The notes: generated by a model from the letters alone, not told the origin. A stretch of 35,197 nucleotides of DNA from Oscillospiraceae bacterium (GCA_017405865.1 JAFQZN010000048.1:1-35197); one strand, 5' to 3'; positions 23,699 through 31,820 are shown, numbered from the stretch's first letter. Made by a program: numbers and translations.

Positions 23699-24517
23699 AT
23701 GAGTGAACAATGCAGCGGTAACTGCTCAAGCTGCGGCGAGAGCTGTGCGCAGCGCACGGCTGACAGCCTGCTTGCGCAGCTGAATCCAAACGCGAAGGTT
23801 GGCAAGGTGATTGCCGTCGTGTCCGGCAAGGGCGGCGTCGGTAAAAGCACCGTGACCGCCATGCTGGCGACTGCCGCGCAGCGCGCAGGAAAGCGCGCCG
23901 CCATTCTGGACGCGGATATTACGGGACCTTCCATTCCGAAGGCGTTCGGCGTGCAGCAGGTCGCCGGCGCGAGCGAGGAGGGCTTCTATCCCGCCCTGAC
24001 GAAGAGCGGCATTCAGGTGATGTCGATCAACCTGCTTCTGGATGACGCGAATGATCCCGTGCTGTGGCGCGGACCGATCATCGCCGGCGCAGTCAAGCAG
24101 TTCTGGACGGACGTGTTCTGGGACGAGGTGGACTGCCTGTTCGTGGACATGCCGCCCGGCACGGGCGACGTACCGCTGACGGTTTTCCAGTCGCTGCCGA
24201 TCGACGGCGTGATCATCGTGACCTCCCCGCAGGAGCTGGTGTCGATGATCGTCGGCAAGGCGGTCCGCATGGCCAACATGATGCACGTGCCCGTCCTCGG
24301 CGTGGTGGAGAACTACAGCTATTTCCGCTGCCCGGACTGCGGCAAGCGGCACGCCATTTTCGGCGAGAGCCATCTGGCGGATATCGCGGAGGAGTATCAC
24401 CTTCCCGTGCTGGCGCAGCTGCCGATCGACCCCACGGTTGCGGAGAAGTGCGACAAGGGTATGGCCGAGGAGCTGGACACGGCGGAGATCGAGGCCGCGC
24501 TTGCCGCGATTTTATAA
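23699..24517 (+). CDS. Mrp/NBP35-type Fe-S cluster carrier ATPase
   Basis: 272-aa P-loop protein of the Mrp/ApbC/Nbp35 group that binds and delivers Fe-S clusters. The deviant Walker A is SGKGGVGKST (42-51). Later motifs are DADITGPSIPK, FVDMPPGTGD and TSPQELVSM. Two cysteine sites are seen: an N-terminal cluster Cys5-x3-Cys9-x2-Cys12-x3-Cys16, and the C-terminal pair Cys211-x2-Cys214 in RCPDCGK, which in relatives bridges the cluster across the dimer. GGAGGATA precedes the ATG. It may serve the Fe-S needs of IspG among many others. It is the last gene before the efflux locus. Confidence 0.92.
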   Translation: MSEQCSGNCSSCGESCAQRTADSLLAQLNPNAKVGKVIAVVSGKGGVGKSTVTAMLATAAQRAGKRAAILDADITGPSIPKAFGVQQVAGASEEGFYPALTKSGIQVMSINLLLDDANDPVLWRGPIIAGAVKQFWTDVFWDEVDCLFVDMPPGTGDVPLTVFQSLPIDGVIIVTSPQELVSMIVGKAVRMANMMHVPVLGVVENYSYFRCPDCGKRHAIFGESHLADIAEEYHLPVLAQLPIDPTVAEKCDKGMAEELDTAEIEAALAAIL

Positions 24518-24530
24518 GGAACAAATGATT

Positions 24531-24562
24531 TGATCGTTCGTCTAACTGTCAGATTACGATCA
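24531..24562 (+). repeat. Interrupted inverted repeat ahead of the efflux locus
   Basis: TGATCGT (24531-24537) and ACGATCA (24556-24562) are a perfect 7-bp inverted repeat, with an inner TCT/AGA pair. The element lies between mrp and the adaptor gene, just before its ribosome binding site. It could be an operator or an mRNA hairpin. TTGATC at 24532 lacks a good -10, so no promoter is called. Confidence 0.4.
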
Positions 24563-24574
24563 TCGGAGGTAGCT

Positions 24575-25795
24575 ATGAAAAACCGTATTATTGCCATCGT
24601 GCTGACCCTGCTCCTCACGCTGACGCTGCTGGCAGGCTGCGGAGAGGAATTGCCCGCAGTCTACGTGCAGTCCGTGCAGGAGCTTATGGGCTACGGCGCG
24701 ATGGGAGAATTCAATCTCTGCGCCGGCGTGGTGATCGCGCGCAATGAGGTCAAGATCGAGCGCGATGAAAACCGCAAGATCGCGGAGCTGAAGGTCGAGC
24801 CGGGACAGGAGGTCGCGGAGGGCGACGTCCTCTTCGCTTACGACATGGACGAGATGCAGCTGACCATCGACAAGGCGGTGCTGGAGATCGAGCAGCTTAA
24901 GAACTCTCTGACCGATATGGACACGCAGATCGCCGAGCTGGAACAGGAAAAGGCGAATGCGCGGGAGTCGGAGCAGCTTTCCTATACCGTCCGCATCCAG
25001 ACCCTGCAGACCAACAAAAAAGAGACGGAGTACAATATCACCGTCAAGGAGCGCGAGCTGGAGACGCTGAAGACGACGGTCGGCAACGGTGAGGTCACCT
25101 CACCGATCAACGGCCGCGTCAAGGCGATCAACGAGAACGGCGGCTATGACGACTATACCGGCATGCCGCTGCCGTATATCACCCTGATCGAGGCGGGCGC
25201 CTACCGCATCAAGGGCAAGGTGAATGAGCTCAACCGCAATGATTTCTTCGTCGGCCAGACTGTGGTTGTCCGCTCCCGCTCCGACGCGCAGACAATGTGG
25301 ACGGGCGTGATCGCGGAGATCGACAGCAGCCCTGAGGACAGCGGCAATGACGGCATGTATTACTATGGCATCAGCGACGAAATGACCACCTCCAGCAGTT
25401 ATCCGTTCTACGTCGATCTGGACAGCATGGACGGCCTGCTGCTCGGTCAGCACGTCTATATTGAACCGGACGGCGGCCAGACGGAGGTAAAAACCGGGCT
25501 GATGCTCGACGCGTCGTACGTATTCGGCTCGGAGGAAGAGGGCTTCTTCGTCTGGGCGGCGAACGGCAGCGACCGGATCGAAAAGCGCCGCGTGACCGTA
25601 GGCGCGCTGGACGAATTCACCTATCAGTATGAGATCCTCGACGGCCTGACGGCGGAGGATCGGATCGCCTTCCCGGACGCAACCGTGCAGGAGGGCGCGC
25701 CGGTAACCGATACGCCTTCCGCGCCGGAGCTGCTGCCGCAGGAGGAGATCGTCTATGACGGCGCGTTCGTCGGAGGAATCGACGATGCTGGTTGA
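24575..25795 (+). CDS. Lipoprotein membrane-fusion (HlyD/YknX-like) adaptor
   Basis: 406-aa efflux adaptor. The signal peptide ends in a lipobox (LLAGC, lipid-anchored Cys22), so the protein sits on the outer face of the membrane. The two half-motifs of the lipoyl/barrel-sandwich domain are KIAELKVEPGQEVAEGDVL and VTSPINGRVKAI, separated by a coiled-coil hairpin (about 95-170: LEIEQLKNSLTDMD...). A beta-barrel region and a C-terminal domain follow. The start follows GGAGG (24565-24569). Its stop overlaps the ATPase start by 11 nt. It resembles the YknX and MacA families; the substrate is unknown. Confidence 0.88.
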   Translation: MKNRIIAIVLTLLLTLTLLAGCGEELPAVYVQSVQELMGYGAMGEFNLCAGVVIARNEVKIERDENRKIAELKVEPGQEVAEGDVLFAYDMDEMQLTIDKAVLEIEQLKNSLTDMDTQIAELEQEKANARESEQLSYTVRIQTLQTNKKETEYNITVKERELETLKTTVGNGEVTSPINGRVKAINENGGYDDYTGMPLPYITLIEAGAYRIKGKVNELNRNDFFVGQTVVVRSRSDAQTMWTGVIAEIDSSPEDSGNDGMYYYGISDEMTTSSSYPFYVDLDSMDGLLLGQHVYIEPDGGQTEVKTGLMLDASYVFGSEEEGFFVWAANGSDRIEKRRVTVGALDEFTYQYEILDGLTAEDRIAFPDATVQEGAPVTDTPSAPELLPQEEIVYDGAFVGGIDDAG

Positions 25796-26543
25796 GATGA
25801 AGGACGTCTGCAAGGACTATCCGCAGGGCAGGGAAACGGTCCGCGTCCTCAAGAACGTCTGCCTGCAAGTGGAGGAGGGCGACTACCTTGCCATCATGGG
25901 GCCGTCCGGCTCCGGCAAGACGACGCTGATGAATCTGATCGGCTGTCTGGACGTGCAGACCTCCGGCGACTTCTTCCTTGACGGCGAGAACCTCCGCGAC
26001 GCGGGCAGCAACCGCCTTGCCGAGGTGCGCAACCGCCTGCTCGGCTTCGTGTTTCAGAGCTTTTATCTGCTGCCGAAGCTGAACGCGATCGACAACGTGG
26101 CGCTGCCGCTGATGTACGCGGGCGTACCGAAGAAGGAGCGCCGCGAGCGCGCCGAGGAGGCGCTGAAAACCATGGGTCTGGAGGACCGCATGACCTTCCG
26201 CCCCAATCAGCTCTCCGGCGGTCAGTGCCAGCGCGTCGCCATCGCCCGCGCCATCGTCGGCAAGCCGAAGCTGCTGCTGGCCGACGAGCCGACCGGCGCG
26301 CTGGATACCGCGTCGGGCAATCAGATCATGGACATCTTCGACCGCCTGAATGCGGAGGGAACGACGATCATTATGATCACGCACGAGCAGGCGATCGCCG
26401 ACCGTGCGAAGCATATCCAATATATCCGCGACGGCGTCCTCTCTTCGGAGAAGGAGGCAAAGCCGGAAGCGGAAGAGGCCGCCGCACCGGAGGACGCCGT
26501 TCCGCCCGTGCAGACCGGAGAGGAGGGCGAGACGCATGCGTAA
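25785..26543 (+). CDS. MacB/YknY-type ABC transporter ATPase
   Basis: 252-aa nucleotide-binding subunit. Walker A is GPSGSGKT (39-46), signature LSGGQ (143-147), Walker B LLLADEPTGALD (DEPT 167-170), and the H-loop is in MITHEQ. This is the LolD/MacB/FtsE-like class that pairs with FtsX-fold permeases. After the core a roughly 25-residue Glu/Ala/Pro-rich tail (SEEKEAKPEAEEAAAPED) is unusual for the class. The start is ATG 25785, behind GGAGGAA; an upstream in-frame ATG at 25755 is inside the adaptor gene and has a worse site. It overlaps both neighbours, so the complex is probably made in balanced amounts. Confidence 0.93.
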   Translation: MLVEMKDVCKDYPQGRETVRVLKNVCLQVEEGDYLAIMGPSGSGKTTLMNLIGCLDVQTSGDFFLDGENLRDAGSNRLAEVRNRLLGFVFQSFYLLPKLNAIDNVALPLMYAGVPKKERRERAEEALKTMGLEDRMTFRPNQLSGGQCQRVAIARAIVGKPKLLLADEPTGALDTASGNQIMDIFDRLNAEGTTIIMITHEQAIADRAKHIQYIRDGVLSSEKEAKPEAEEAAAPEDAVPPVQTGEEGETHA

Positions 26544-28041
26544 AGGCGTGAAAGTCGCGCTGATCTCAACGGTCAGCGTCATCGTCGCCGGCGCGATTCT
26601 GGTCGGCGCTCTGTGGTATTTCGGCAGGCAGACCGACCCCGTGCAGGTCGTGCCGCTGATGTATCATAGCGCGACCTTTTACGACGACATGATGAATTTC
26701 GACGGCAGAGTGACGGCCGAGAACCTGCAATCCGTCTACGCGAGCGATACGCAGACCGTGACGGAAATCTTCGTCAGCGAAGGCGACGAGGTCAAAAAAG
26801 GTGACCCGCTGTTGAGCTACGACACCACCCTGACGGAGATCGAGCTGGAGCGCAAGCGCATCGACGTGCAGCAGGCGGAGCTGGATCTCAAAAACGCCAA
26901 GGACGATCTGGCGTGGATCAACAGCCTCAAGCCCTATACGCCGCCCCCTCCCACCCAGCCGCCCCAGCCGACCGAGGAATCTCTGGAGCCCATTGAAGAG
27001 CTGCCGCTGCTGATCGGCGGCGAGGGTACGCAGGAAATGCCGTACCGCTGGGTCTGGTCGGACGAGGTGAGCTATGACGAGGCGTTTATTACCGGAATGT
27101 TCGGAGAAGAAAACGAGGTCTGGATCTCCTTTGAGGAACGGGAGCAGAACTCCCTTGACGGCGCGATCACGAAGCTGTGGGGTCTGCACGTTGTGCGCGA
27201 CGAGGAGGGGAAGCTCAAATACAGCTTCTTCACCCCGGTTCTCCCGCCGGACGATGAAATAGAACCCGAGCCGGAGCCGATCTGGATCGACGACAGCTCC
27301 GGATATACCGCCTCGGAGATTGCGAAAATGCGCGCCGAGAAGCAGACCGAGATCCGCGATCTGGACGTGGCATACCGCATCGCGCAGGTGGAATACGAAC
27401 GCATGAAGAGCGAGGCGGAAAGCGGCATCGTCTACGCAAAGGTGGACGGAACGATCCTGACGCGGAACGATCCCGAGCTTGCGCGCATGGACGGCAGCCC
27501 CGTGCTGCTGCTTTCCGGCGGCGGCTGCTACCACGTCACGGCGTCCATCGGCGAGTATGACCGCGACCGCTTCCAAATCGGCGACGAGGTCATCGTCATG
27601 TCGTGGATGAGCGGCGGGGAGATCGTCGGCACGCTGGAGGCGGTCGACGACACGCCGGTCAGCGGCTATTATTACGGCAACGGCAATCCGAACGTCTCTC
27701 TGTATCCCGCAACCATTGCCGTGGACGCGCAGTCCGGCCTGCAGGAAAACGAGTACGTTTCCGTCCGCTTTGCCTCAAACGGCGCGCAGGACAACGCGCT
27801 CTACCTCGAAAACATGTATATCCGCAGCGAGAACGGCCGCTCCTACGTCTACAAACGCGGCGCGGATGGACTGCTCCAAAAGGTCCCGGTCGAGACGGGC
27901 GCGGTTCTCTGGGGAAGCTACACCGCCGTCTACGGCGACCTGACCGCAGACGACTGGATCGCCTTCCCCTACGGCAAGAGCGTCAGAGAAGGCGCACAGA
28001 CGGTAGAGGCGGAGGACTCCGTCTACTACTATTACGGCTGA
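26536..28041 (+). CDS. Second membrane-fusion adaptor with a large hairpin insert
   Basis: 501-aa adaptor with one N-terminal membrane helix (about 7-28) and no lipobox, unlike the first adaptor. The first lipoyl half (about 66-97, VTEIFVSEGDEVKKGDPLL) and the coiled-coil arm (100-130) are followed by an unusual insert at about 131-257. It opens with a Pro-rich stretch (PYTPPPPTQPPQP) and contains an aromatic, acidic globular-looking part (RWVWSDEVSYDEAF, LWGLHVVRDEEGKLKYSFF), ending PEPEPIW. The return coiled coil (260-295) and second lipoyl half (GIVYAKVDGTILTR) then follow, and a C-terminal barrel. AGGAGGG gives the start; it overlaps the ATPase by 8 nt. The insert is not one I recognise. 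Confidence 0.85.
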   Translation: MRKGVKVALISTVSVIVAGAILVGALWYFGRQTDPVQVVPLMYHSATFYDDMMNFDGRVTAENLQSVYASDTQTVTEIFVSEGDEVKKGDPLLSYDTTLTEIELERKRIDVQQAELDLKNAKDDLAWINSLKPYTPPPPTQPPQPTEESLEPIEELPLLIGGEGTQEMPYRWVWSDEVSYDEAFITGMFGEENEVWISFEEREQNSLDGAITKLWGLHVVRDEEGKLKYSFFTPVLPPDDEIEPEPEPIWIDDSSGYTASEIAKMRAEKQTEIRDLDVAYRIAQVEYERMKSEAESGIVYAKVDGTILTRNDPELARMDGSPVLLLSGGGCYHVTASIGEYDRDRFQIGDEVIVMSWMSGGEIVGTLEAVDDTPVSGYYYGNGNPNVSLYPATIAVDAQSGLQENEYVSVRFASNGAQDNALYLENMYIRSENGRSYVYKRGADGLLQKVPVETGAVLWGSYTAVYGDLTADDWIAFPYGKSVREGAQTVEAEDSVYYYYG

Positions 28042-28056
28042 TGGGAGGGAAGAACG

Positions 28057-29316
28057 ATGTTTGAAAGTATCTCCCAGGCGCTGCAGGGCGTTTTCTCCCA
28101 CAAGATGCGCTCCTTCCTGACCATGCTGGGCATCATCATCGGCATAGCGTCGATCATTACGATCATCTCCGGCATCAAGGGAACGAACGAGCAGATCAAG
28201 GCAAATCTGATCGGCGCGGGCAACAACGTCGTCACTGTGCAGCTGTATCAGAACGATATGCAGTACGAGATGATGTACAGCGGCAACCCGGTCGGCGTCA
28301 AGCCGCTGGACGCTGCACAGCGCGACGAGCTGCGCAAGCTGGACGGCGTGGACGACGTGACCTTCTATCACAGCCGCAGCTACGCAGAGCAGATCTACTA
28401 TCAGAACACGGCGTTCAACGGCAATGTCTACGGCATCGACGACAGCTACTTTGCCGTGAACGACTATCAGATCAAGCAGGGAAGGGGCTTTTCGCAGGAG
28501 GATCAGGCGCAGATGCACAAGGTCGTCATTCTGGACGAACGCGCAGTGCAGACCCTCTTTGGCAGCGAAAACCCCGTCGGCAAGGTCGTCGAGATCATGA
28601 AGGAGCCCTTCCGGATCGTCGGCGTGGCGGCGCGCAGCTCCAGCTTCGAGCCGGTCATCAACACCGTGGAGGACTACTACTCCTACGCGCAGACCGACGC
28701 AGGCTCCTTCTTCCTGCCGGACAGCACGTGGCCGATCGTCTACCGCTTTGACGAGCCGCAGAGCGTTGCGGTGCGCGCAAGCTCCACGGACGATATGACC
28801 AACGCCGGCAAGGCGGTCGCAGATTATCTGAACGAGAATCAGATCGCGCAGCAGGCGTCGCAGAACGGCATGTCCTATCGCAGCAACGACCTTCTCAAGC
28901 GCGCCCAGCAGCTGCAGGAGCTCAGCAGCTCCACCAACAACCAGCTCATCTGGATCGCCGCGATCTCGCTGCTGGTCGGCGGCATCGGCGTCATGAATAT
29001 CATGCTCGTCAGCGTGACCGAACGCACCCATGAGATCGGTCTGCGCAAGGCGATCGGCGCAAAGCGCCGCAGAATCCTGACGCAGTTTTTGACCGAGGCT
29101 GCGGTGCTGACCGGCATCGGCGGCGTGCTCGGCGTTCTGGCGGGTATCGGCATGTCCAAGCTGATCTCAAAGTTTATGGACACGCCCTCGGCAATCAGTG
29201 TCCCCGCGATCGCGGCGGCAACGGTCTTCTCCATTTTGATCGGCCTGATTTTCGGCCTTGTCCCCGCCGTCAAGGCGTCCAAGCTCAACCCGATCGAAGC
29301 CCTGCGCAGAGAATAG
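28057..29316 (+). CDS. MacB/YknZ-type ABC permease
   Basis: 419-aa permease with the MacB topology: TM1 at about 20-40 (FLTMLGIIIGIASIITIISGI), a large extracytoplasmic MacB_PCD domain (about 45-290), then three C-terminal helices of the FtsX domain (VGGIGVMNIMLVSVTERT, GIGGVLGVLAGIGMSKLI, ATVFSILIGLIFGLVPAVKASKLNPIEALR). The TERTHEIGLRKAIGAKRRRI coupling segment, which meets the ATPase, is present. GGGAGGGA precedes the ATG. As MacB-like pumps export peptides, glycolipids or macrolides, export is likely but the substrate is unknown. A strong terminator follows. Confidence 0.93.
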   Translation: MFESISQALQGVFSHKMRSFLTMLGIIIGIASIITIISGIKGTNEQIKANLIGAGNNVVTVQLYQNDMQYEMMYSGNPVGVKPLDAAQRDELRKLDGVDDVTFYHSRSYAEQIYYQNTAFNGNVYGIDDSYFAVNDYQIKQGRGFSQEDQAQMHKVVILDERAVQTLFGSENPVGKVVEIMKEPFRIVGVAARSSSFEPVINTVEDYYSYAQTDAGSFFLPDSTWPIVYRFDEPQSVAVRASSTDDMTNAGKAVADYLNENQIAQQASQNGMSYRSNDLLKRAQQLQELSSSTNNQLIWIAAISLLVGGIGVMNIMLVSVTERTHEIGLRKAIGAKRRRILTQFLTEAAVLTGIGGVLGVLAGIGMSKLISKFMDTPSAISVPAIAAATVFSILIGLIFGLVPAVKASKLNPIEALRRE

Positions 29317-29329
29317 TTTGCGATAAAGG

Positions 29330-29361
29330 AAGACCTTCGACGCAAGCCGAAGGTCTTTTTT
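29330..29361 (+). terminator. Terminator of the efflux locus, shared with convergent WYL gene
   Basis: A 10-bp stem (AAGACCTTCG 29330-29339, CGAAGGTCTT 29348-29357), an 8-nt loop and TTTTTT. The T-run overlaps the stop codon of the convergent regulator (29360-29362). In the minus direction the stem is followed by CCTTTATC, so it may be weakly bidirectional. Confidence 0.92.
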
Positions 29362-30346
29362 AGTTTGTGTCGGCTGTCGCATTCAGGGCGGCGCGGCAGA
29401 GAGCACGGTATTCGTCCACGACGCTCTGCGGGAAAACGATGGACGCCCGCCCGCCGAAGCCTGCGACCCAGCCGAGGAAGTTCGGAGAAACGGAAACGTC
29501 GACTGTCAGAAGGAAGTGGTTCTTGCCGTCCGGGATCAGCAGAATATTCTGCCCGAAGCGGTCGACGACCACGCCCGCCAGCCCGTTTTCAAAGCGGAGC
29601 TTGATCTGCTTCCGCTCGCCGCGGAACATGCCGAAGACCTCGCGCGAATAGGCGGCGATATCGAATTGCCGCATTTCTTCCGTAAATATGCGCCGTTCGC
29701 CCGTGAGGCGGATGTTCTCCATCTTGTCTACGCGGTAGTGGGTCAGACCGTGGCGCTCGGAGTGGGCGATCAGATAGTAGTTCTCGTCGTCCCAGATCAA
29801 TGCATAGGGGCTGGCCTCATACTCGCCGTCGCGGAATTTCTTTTTCAGATCCGTTCCCCAGTTGAAGTAGCGGAATGCGATGCGGCTGTTTTTCCGGATC
29901 GCCTCGTGAATGGCGTCGACGTTTGCAAAGCCCTCCTCCTCGGTCGTTTTCACGCGGCCGGCCAGCACGACCTCCCTGCGCAGCAGCTCCGCACCGTGCG
30001 CGCCGGAAAGGGCGGCGATCTTTTTGATCAGCTCCGCCGAGCGTTTCGCGGAGAGAAAACGCGATGACAGCACGGCGTCGACCAGCAGCTTCAATTCCGA
30101 CAGCTCGAAATCGCGCTGCGCGACGTAGTAACCGCCGGCGTTGCCGCGCTTGTAGAGAACCTCCGTGTCGTATTCGTTGAGGGTGCGAATGTCGTTGTAG
30201 ATGCTTTTCCGCTCTGCGTGAATATCCTTTGACGCGAGATAGTCGATCAGCTGCTGCACCGTGGCAGGATGCTGTTCGTCCGTGTTGTGCCGAAGATAGT
30301 CGCGCAGGTACAAGAGCTTTAGTTTCTGCCGTTCTGATTTTGCCAT
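29360..30346 (-). CDS. WYL-domain transcriptional regulator
   Basis: 328-aa regulator of the HTH-WYL class. An N-terminal winged HTH (about 1-80, QKLKLLYLRDYLRHNTDEQ, then TVQQLIDYLASKDIHAERKS and NDIRTLNE) reads like the usual DeoR/HTH_11 fold. The WYL domain holds PYALIWDDENYYLIAHSE at about 200, with the Trp-Tyr-Leu residues, and a C-terminal WCX-like part follows (KNHFLLTVDVSVS, NFLGWVAGFGG). Such proteins bind DNA and sense nucleotides or nucleic acids. The start is ATG 30346 behind AAGGAGGA; upstream in-frame starts have no site. It is divergent from an AI-2E-family gene, and its own promoter carries an element mirrored at the other promoter. Confidence 0.9.
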   Translation of the reverse strand: MAKSERQKLKLLYLRDYLRHNTDEQHPATVQQLIDYLASKDIHAERKSIYNDIRTLNEYDTEVLYKRGNAGGYYVAQRDFELSELKLLVDAVLSSRFLSAKRSAELIKKIAALSGAHGAELLRREVVLAGRVKTTEEEGFANVDAIHEAIRKNSRIAFRYFNWGTDLKKKFRDGEYEASPYALIWDDENYYLIAHSERHGLTHYRVDKMENIRLTGERRIFTEEMRQFDIAAYSREVFGMFRGERKQIKLRFENGLAGVVVDRFGQNILLIPDGKNHFLLTVDVSVSPNFLGWVAGFGGRASIVFPQSVVDEYRALCRAALNATADTN

Positions 30347-30401
30347 AAGGCGTCCTCCTTCCTCCCGATCACAGGCTAAAAAACGAGGGTTCAATGCAAA
30401 T

Positions 30402-30430
30402 ACGATACCATAAAGCGGACTGAAAAGCAA
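30402..30430 (-). promoter_or_regulatory. Promoter of the WYL regulator
   Basis: On the minus strand TTGCTT (30425-30430), 17-bp spacer and TATCGT (30402-30407), preceded by an extended TGG. The start codon of the regulator is 56 nt downstream of the -10. Confidence 0.65.
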
Positions 30431-30436
30431 GAGTAC

Positions 30437-30465
30437 TTGACGATTTCACAGCTTTGTGGTATCTT
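30437..30465 (+). promoter_or_regulatory. Promoter of the AI-2E-family gene
   Basis: TTGACG (30437-30442), 17-bp spacer and TATCTT (30460-30465) with an extended TGG. The two divergent -35 boxes are separated by 6 bp only, so both polymerases compete for the same DNA. Confidence 0.75.
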
Positions 30466-30497
30466 ATTTAGAGAATTCCGAGGAAAGGAGAACCGAT

Positions 30498-31814
30498 GTG
30501 AAACTGCACCGCAATCAAAAGTACTTCAAATGGGGCCTGACCGCGTTCCTCGTTATCGTGGCTGCGCTGGTGTTCTGGATCATTTTCTCCAACCTCAAGG
30601 GCTTCTACGAGCTGTTCCTCGATTTGACCAATATCCTTGCGCCGATCCTCTACGGCTGCATTTTTGCTTATCTGATGAATCCCGTGATGGAATTCACGCG
30701 CAAGCTGATGAGCAAGCTGCTGTCCAAGACCAAGCTCAAAGAAAAAACGGCGCAGAAGATCAGCACCTTCGTCAGCGTCTGCGTCGCAACGGTCGTTCTG
30801 GTCGGCCTTCTGTTCGCGTTTGCCGCGCTGATCGTGCCGAACATCGCCAACAGTGTGCAGGAGCTGTTCCAGACGGAACGCCTTGAAAAGTACGGCAACA
30901 CGATCACGACGTGGATCAACGGGAACTTTGCGAATACGACGGTAGGAAAGTGGATCAGAGATAATCTGGGCAGCCTGTGGGGAATGGTGCTCGACTGGCT
31001 GAAGAGCATTGACATTGCTTCCTTTATCGGCAGCCTGACCAGCTCGGTCTACAGCGTGGTCATCGGCGTCTTTGACGCATTGATCGGCGTGATCGCCGCG
31101 ATCTACGTGCTCGTTTATAAGAAAAAGCTCTGCTCGCAGGCGAAAAAGATCACGGTCGCGTCCTTCAGCACCGAGCATGCCGACCGTATTTTCGAGATCG
31201 CCCGCCGCACGAATAAAATCTTCGGCGGCTACGTCGTCGGAAAAATCGTGGATGCGCTGTTTGTCGGCGTGGTAACCTATATTGCCATGCTGATCATGGG
31301 CATGCCCTACGCGCCGCTGATCGCAACGCTGATCGGCGTGACGAATATCATTCCGTTCTTCGGTCCCTTCCTCGGCGGCATTCCCGCAACGCTTCTGCTG
31401 CTGCTCGACAACCCGAGCAACGCGCTGATTTTTGTGATCTTCATCATTGTCCTGCAGATGATCGACGGCAATATCATCGAAAACCGCATTTTGGGTGAGC
31501 AGCTCGGCATCTCCGATTTCTGGGTACTGGTGTCGATCCTGCTGTTCGGAGGCATCTTCGGCTTCGGCGGCATGCTGCTCGGCGTGCCGATCTTCGCCGT
31601 GATCTATACGCTCATTACCGACGCGGTCAACAACCGCCTCAAGCGCAAGCGCTATCCGACCGAAACGGAGATTTACTATACGCTCGAATCGGTGGAGCGC
31701 TTGCCGGTGGAGCCGCTGCCGAGCTATTCCTACGTCTCGGTCGATCCCGCCTACGATCTGAAGGCGGATCCGGATGAGGATGACGACTACGACTACGACG
31801 ATTATGACGAATAA
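30498..31814 (+). CDS. AI-2E-family (PerM/YdiK-like) membrane protein
   Basis: 438-aa polytopic protein of the AI-2E transporter family, a group named for an E. coli exporter but with varied or unknown substrates. There are about seven to eight hydrophobic helices, starting FLVIVAALVFWIIFSNLKGF, and the family core GGYVVGKIVDALFVGVVTYIA (about 230), followed by PYAPLIATLIGVTNIIPFFGPFLGGIPA. The C-terminus is a strongly acidic tail, DEDDDYDYDDYDE. I take GTG 30498 after AGGAAAGGAG, spacing seven bases. An ATG two bases earlier overlaps it and reads ATG-TGA, so it gives no protein. An upstream in-frame GTG at 30456 would fall inside the promoter. Confidence 0.88.
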   Translation: MKLHRNQKYFKWGLTAFLVIVAALVFWIIFSNLKGFYELFLDLTNILAPILYGCIFAYLMNPVMEFTRKLMSKLLSKTKLKEKTAQKISTFVSVCVATVVLVGLLFAFAALIVPNIANSVQELFQTERLEKYGNTITTWINGNFANTTVGKWIRDNLGSLWGMVLDWLKSIDIASFIGSLTSSVYSVVIGVFDALIGVIAAIYVLVYKKKLCSQAKKITVASFSTEHADRIFEIARRTNKIFGGYVVGKIVDALFVGVVTYIAMLIMGMPYAPLIATLIGVTNIIPFFGPFLGGIPATLLLLLDNPSNALIFVIFIIVLQMIDGNIIENRILGEQLGISDFWVLVSILLFGGIFGFGGMLLGVPIFAVIYTLITDAVNNRLKRKRYPTETEIYYTLESVERLPVEPLPSYSYVSVDPAYDLKADPDEDDDYDYDDYDE

Positions 31815-31820
31815 AAAGCT

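Larger units (their letters stand above)
30398..30469. promoter_or_regulatory. Mirrored 19-bp operator-like pair over two divergent promoters
   Basis: The plus-strand copy is GCTTTGTGGTATCTTATTT (30451-30469). The minus-strand copy is GCTTTATGGTATCGTATTT (30398-30416 read on the other strand), 17 of 19 identical. The two are inverted, with centres 53 bp apart, about five helix turns. Each contains the -10 of its promoter with an extended TGn. A shared binding site for the adjacent WYL regulator is the obvious hypothesis; part of the match may be promoter sequence alone. Confidence 0.6.

Noticed and set aside
24532-24560. Promoter for the efflux locus from TTGATC
   Set aside because: The only -10 candidates are TACGAT at 19 bp or ATTACG at 17 bp, both weak.
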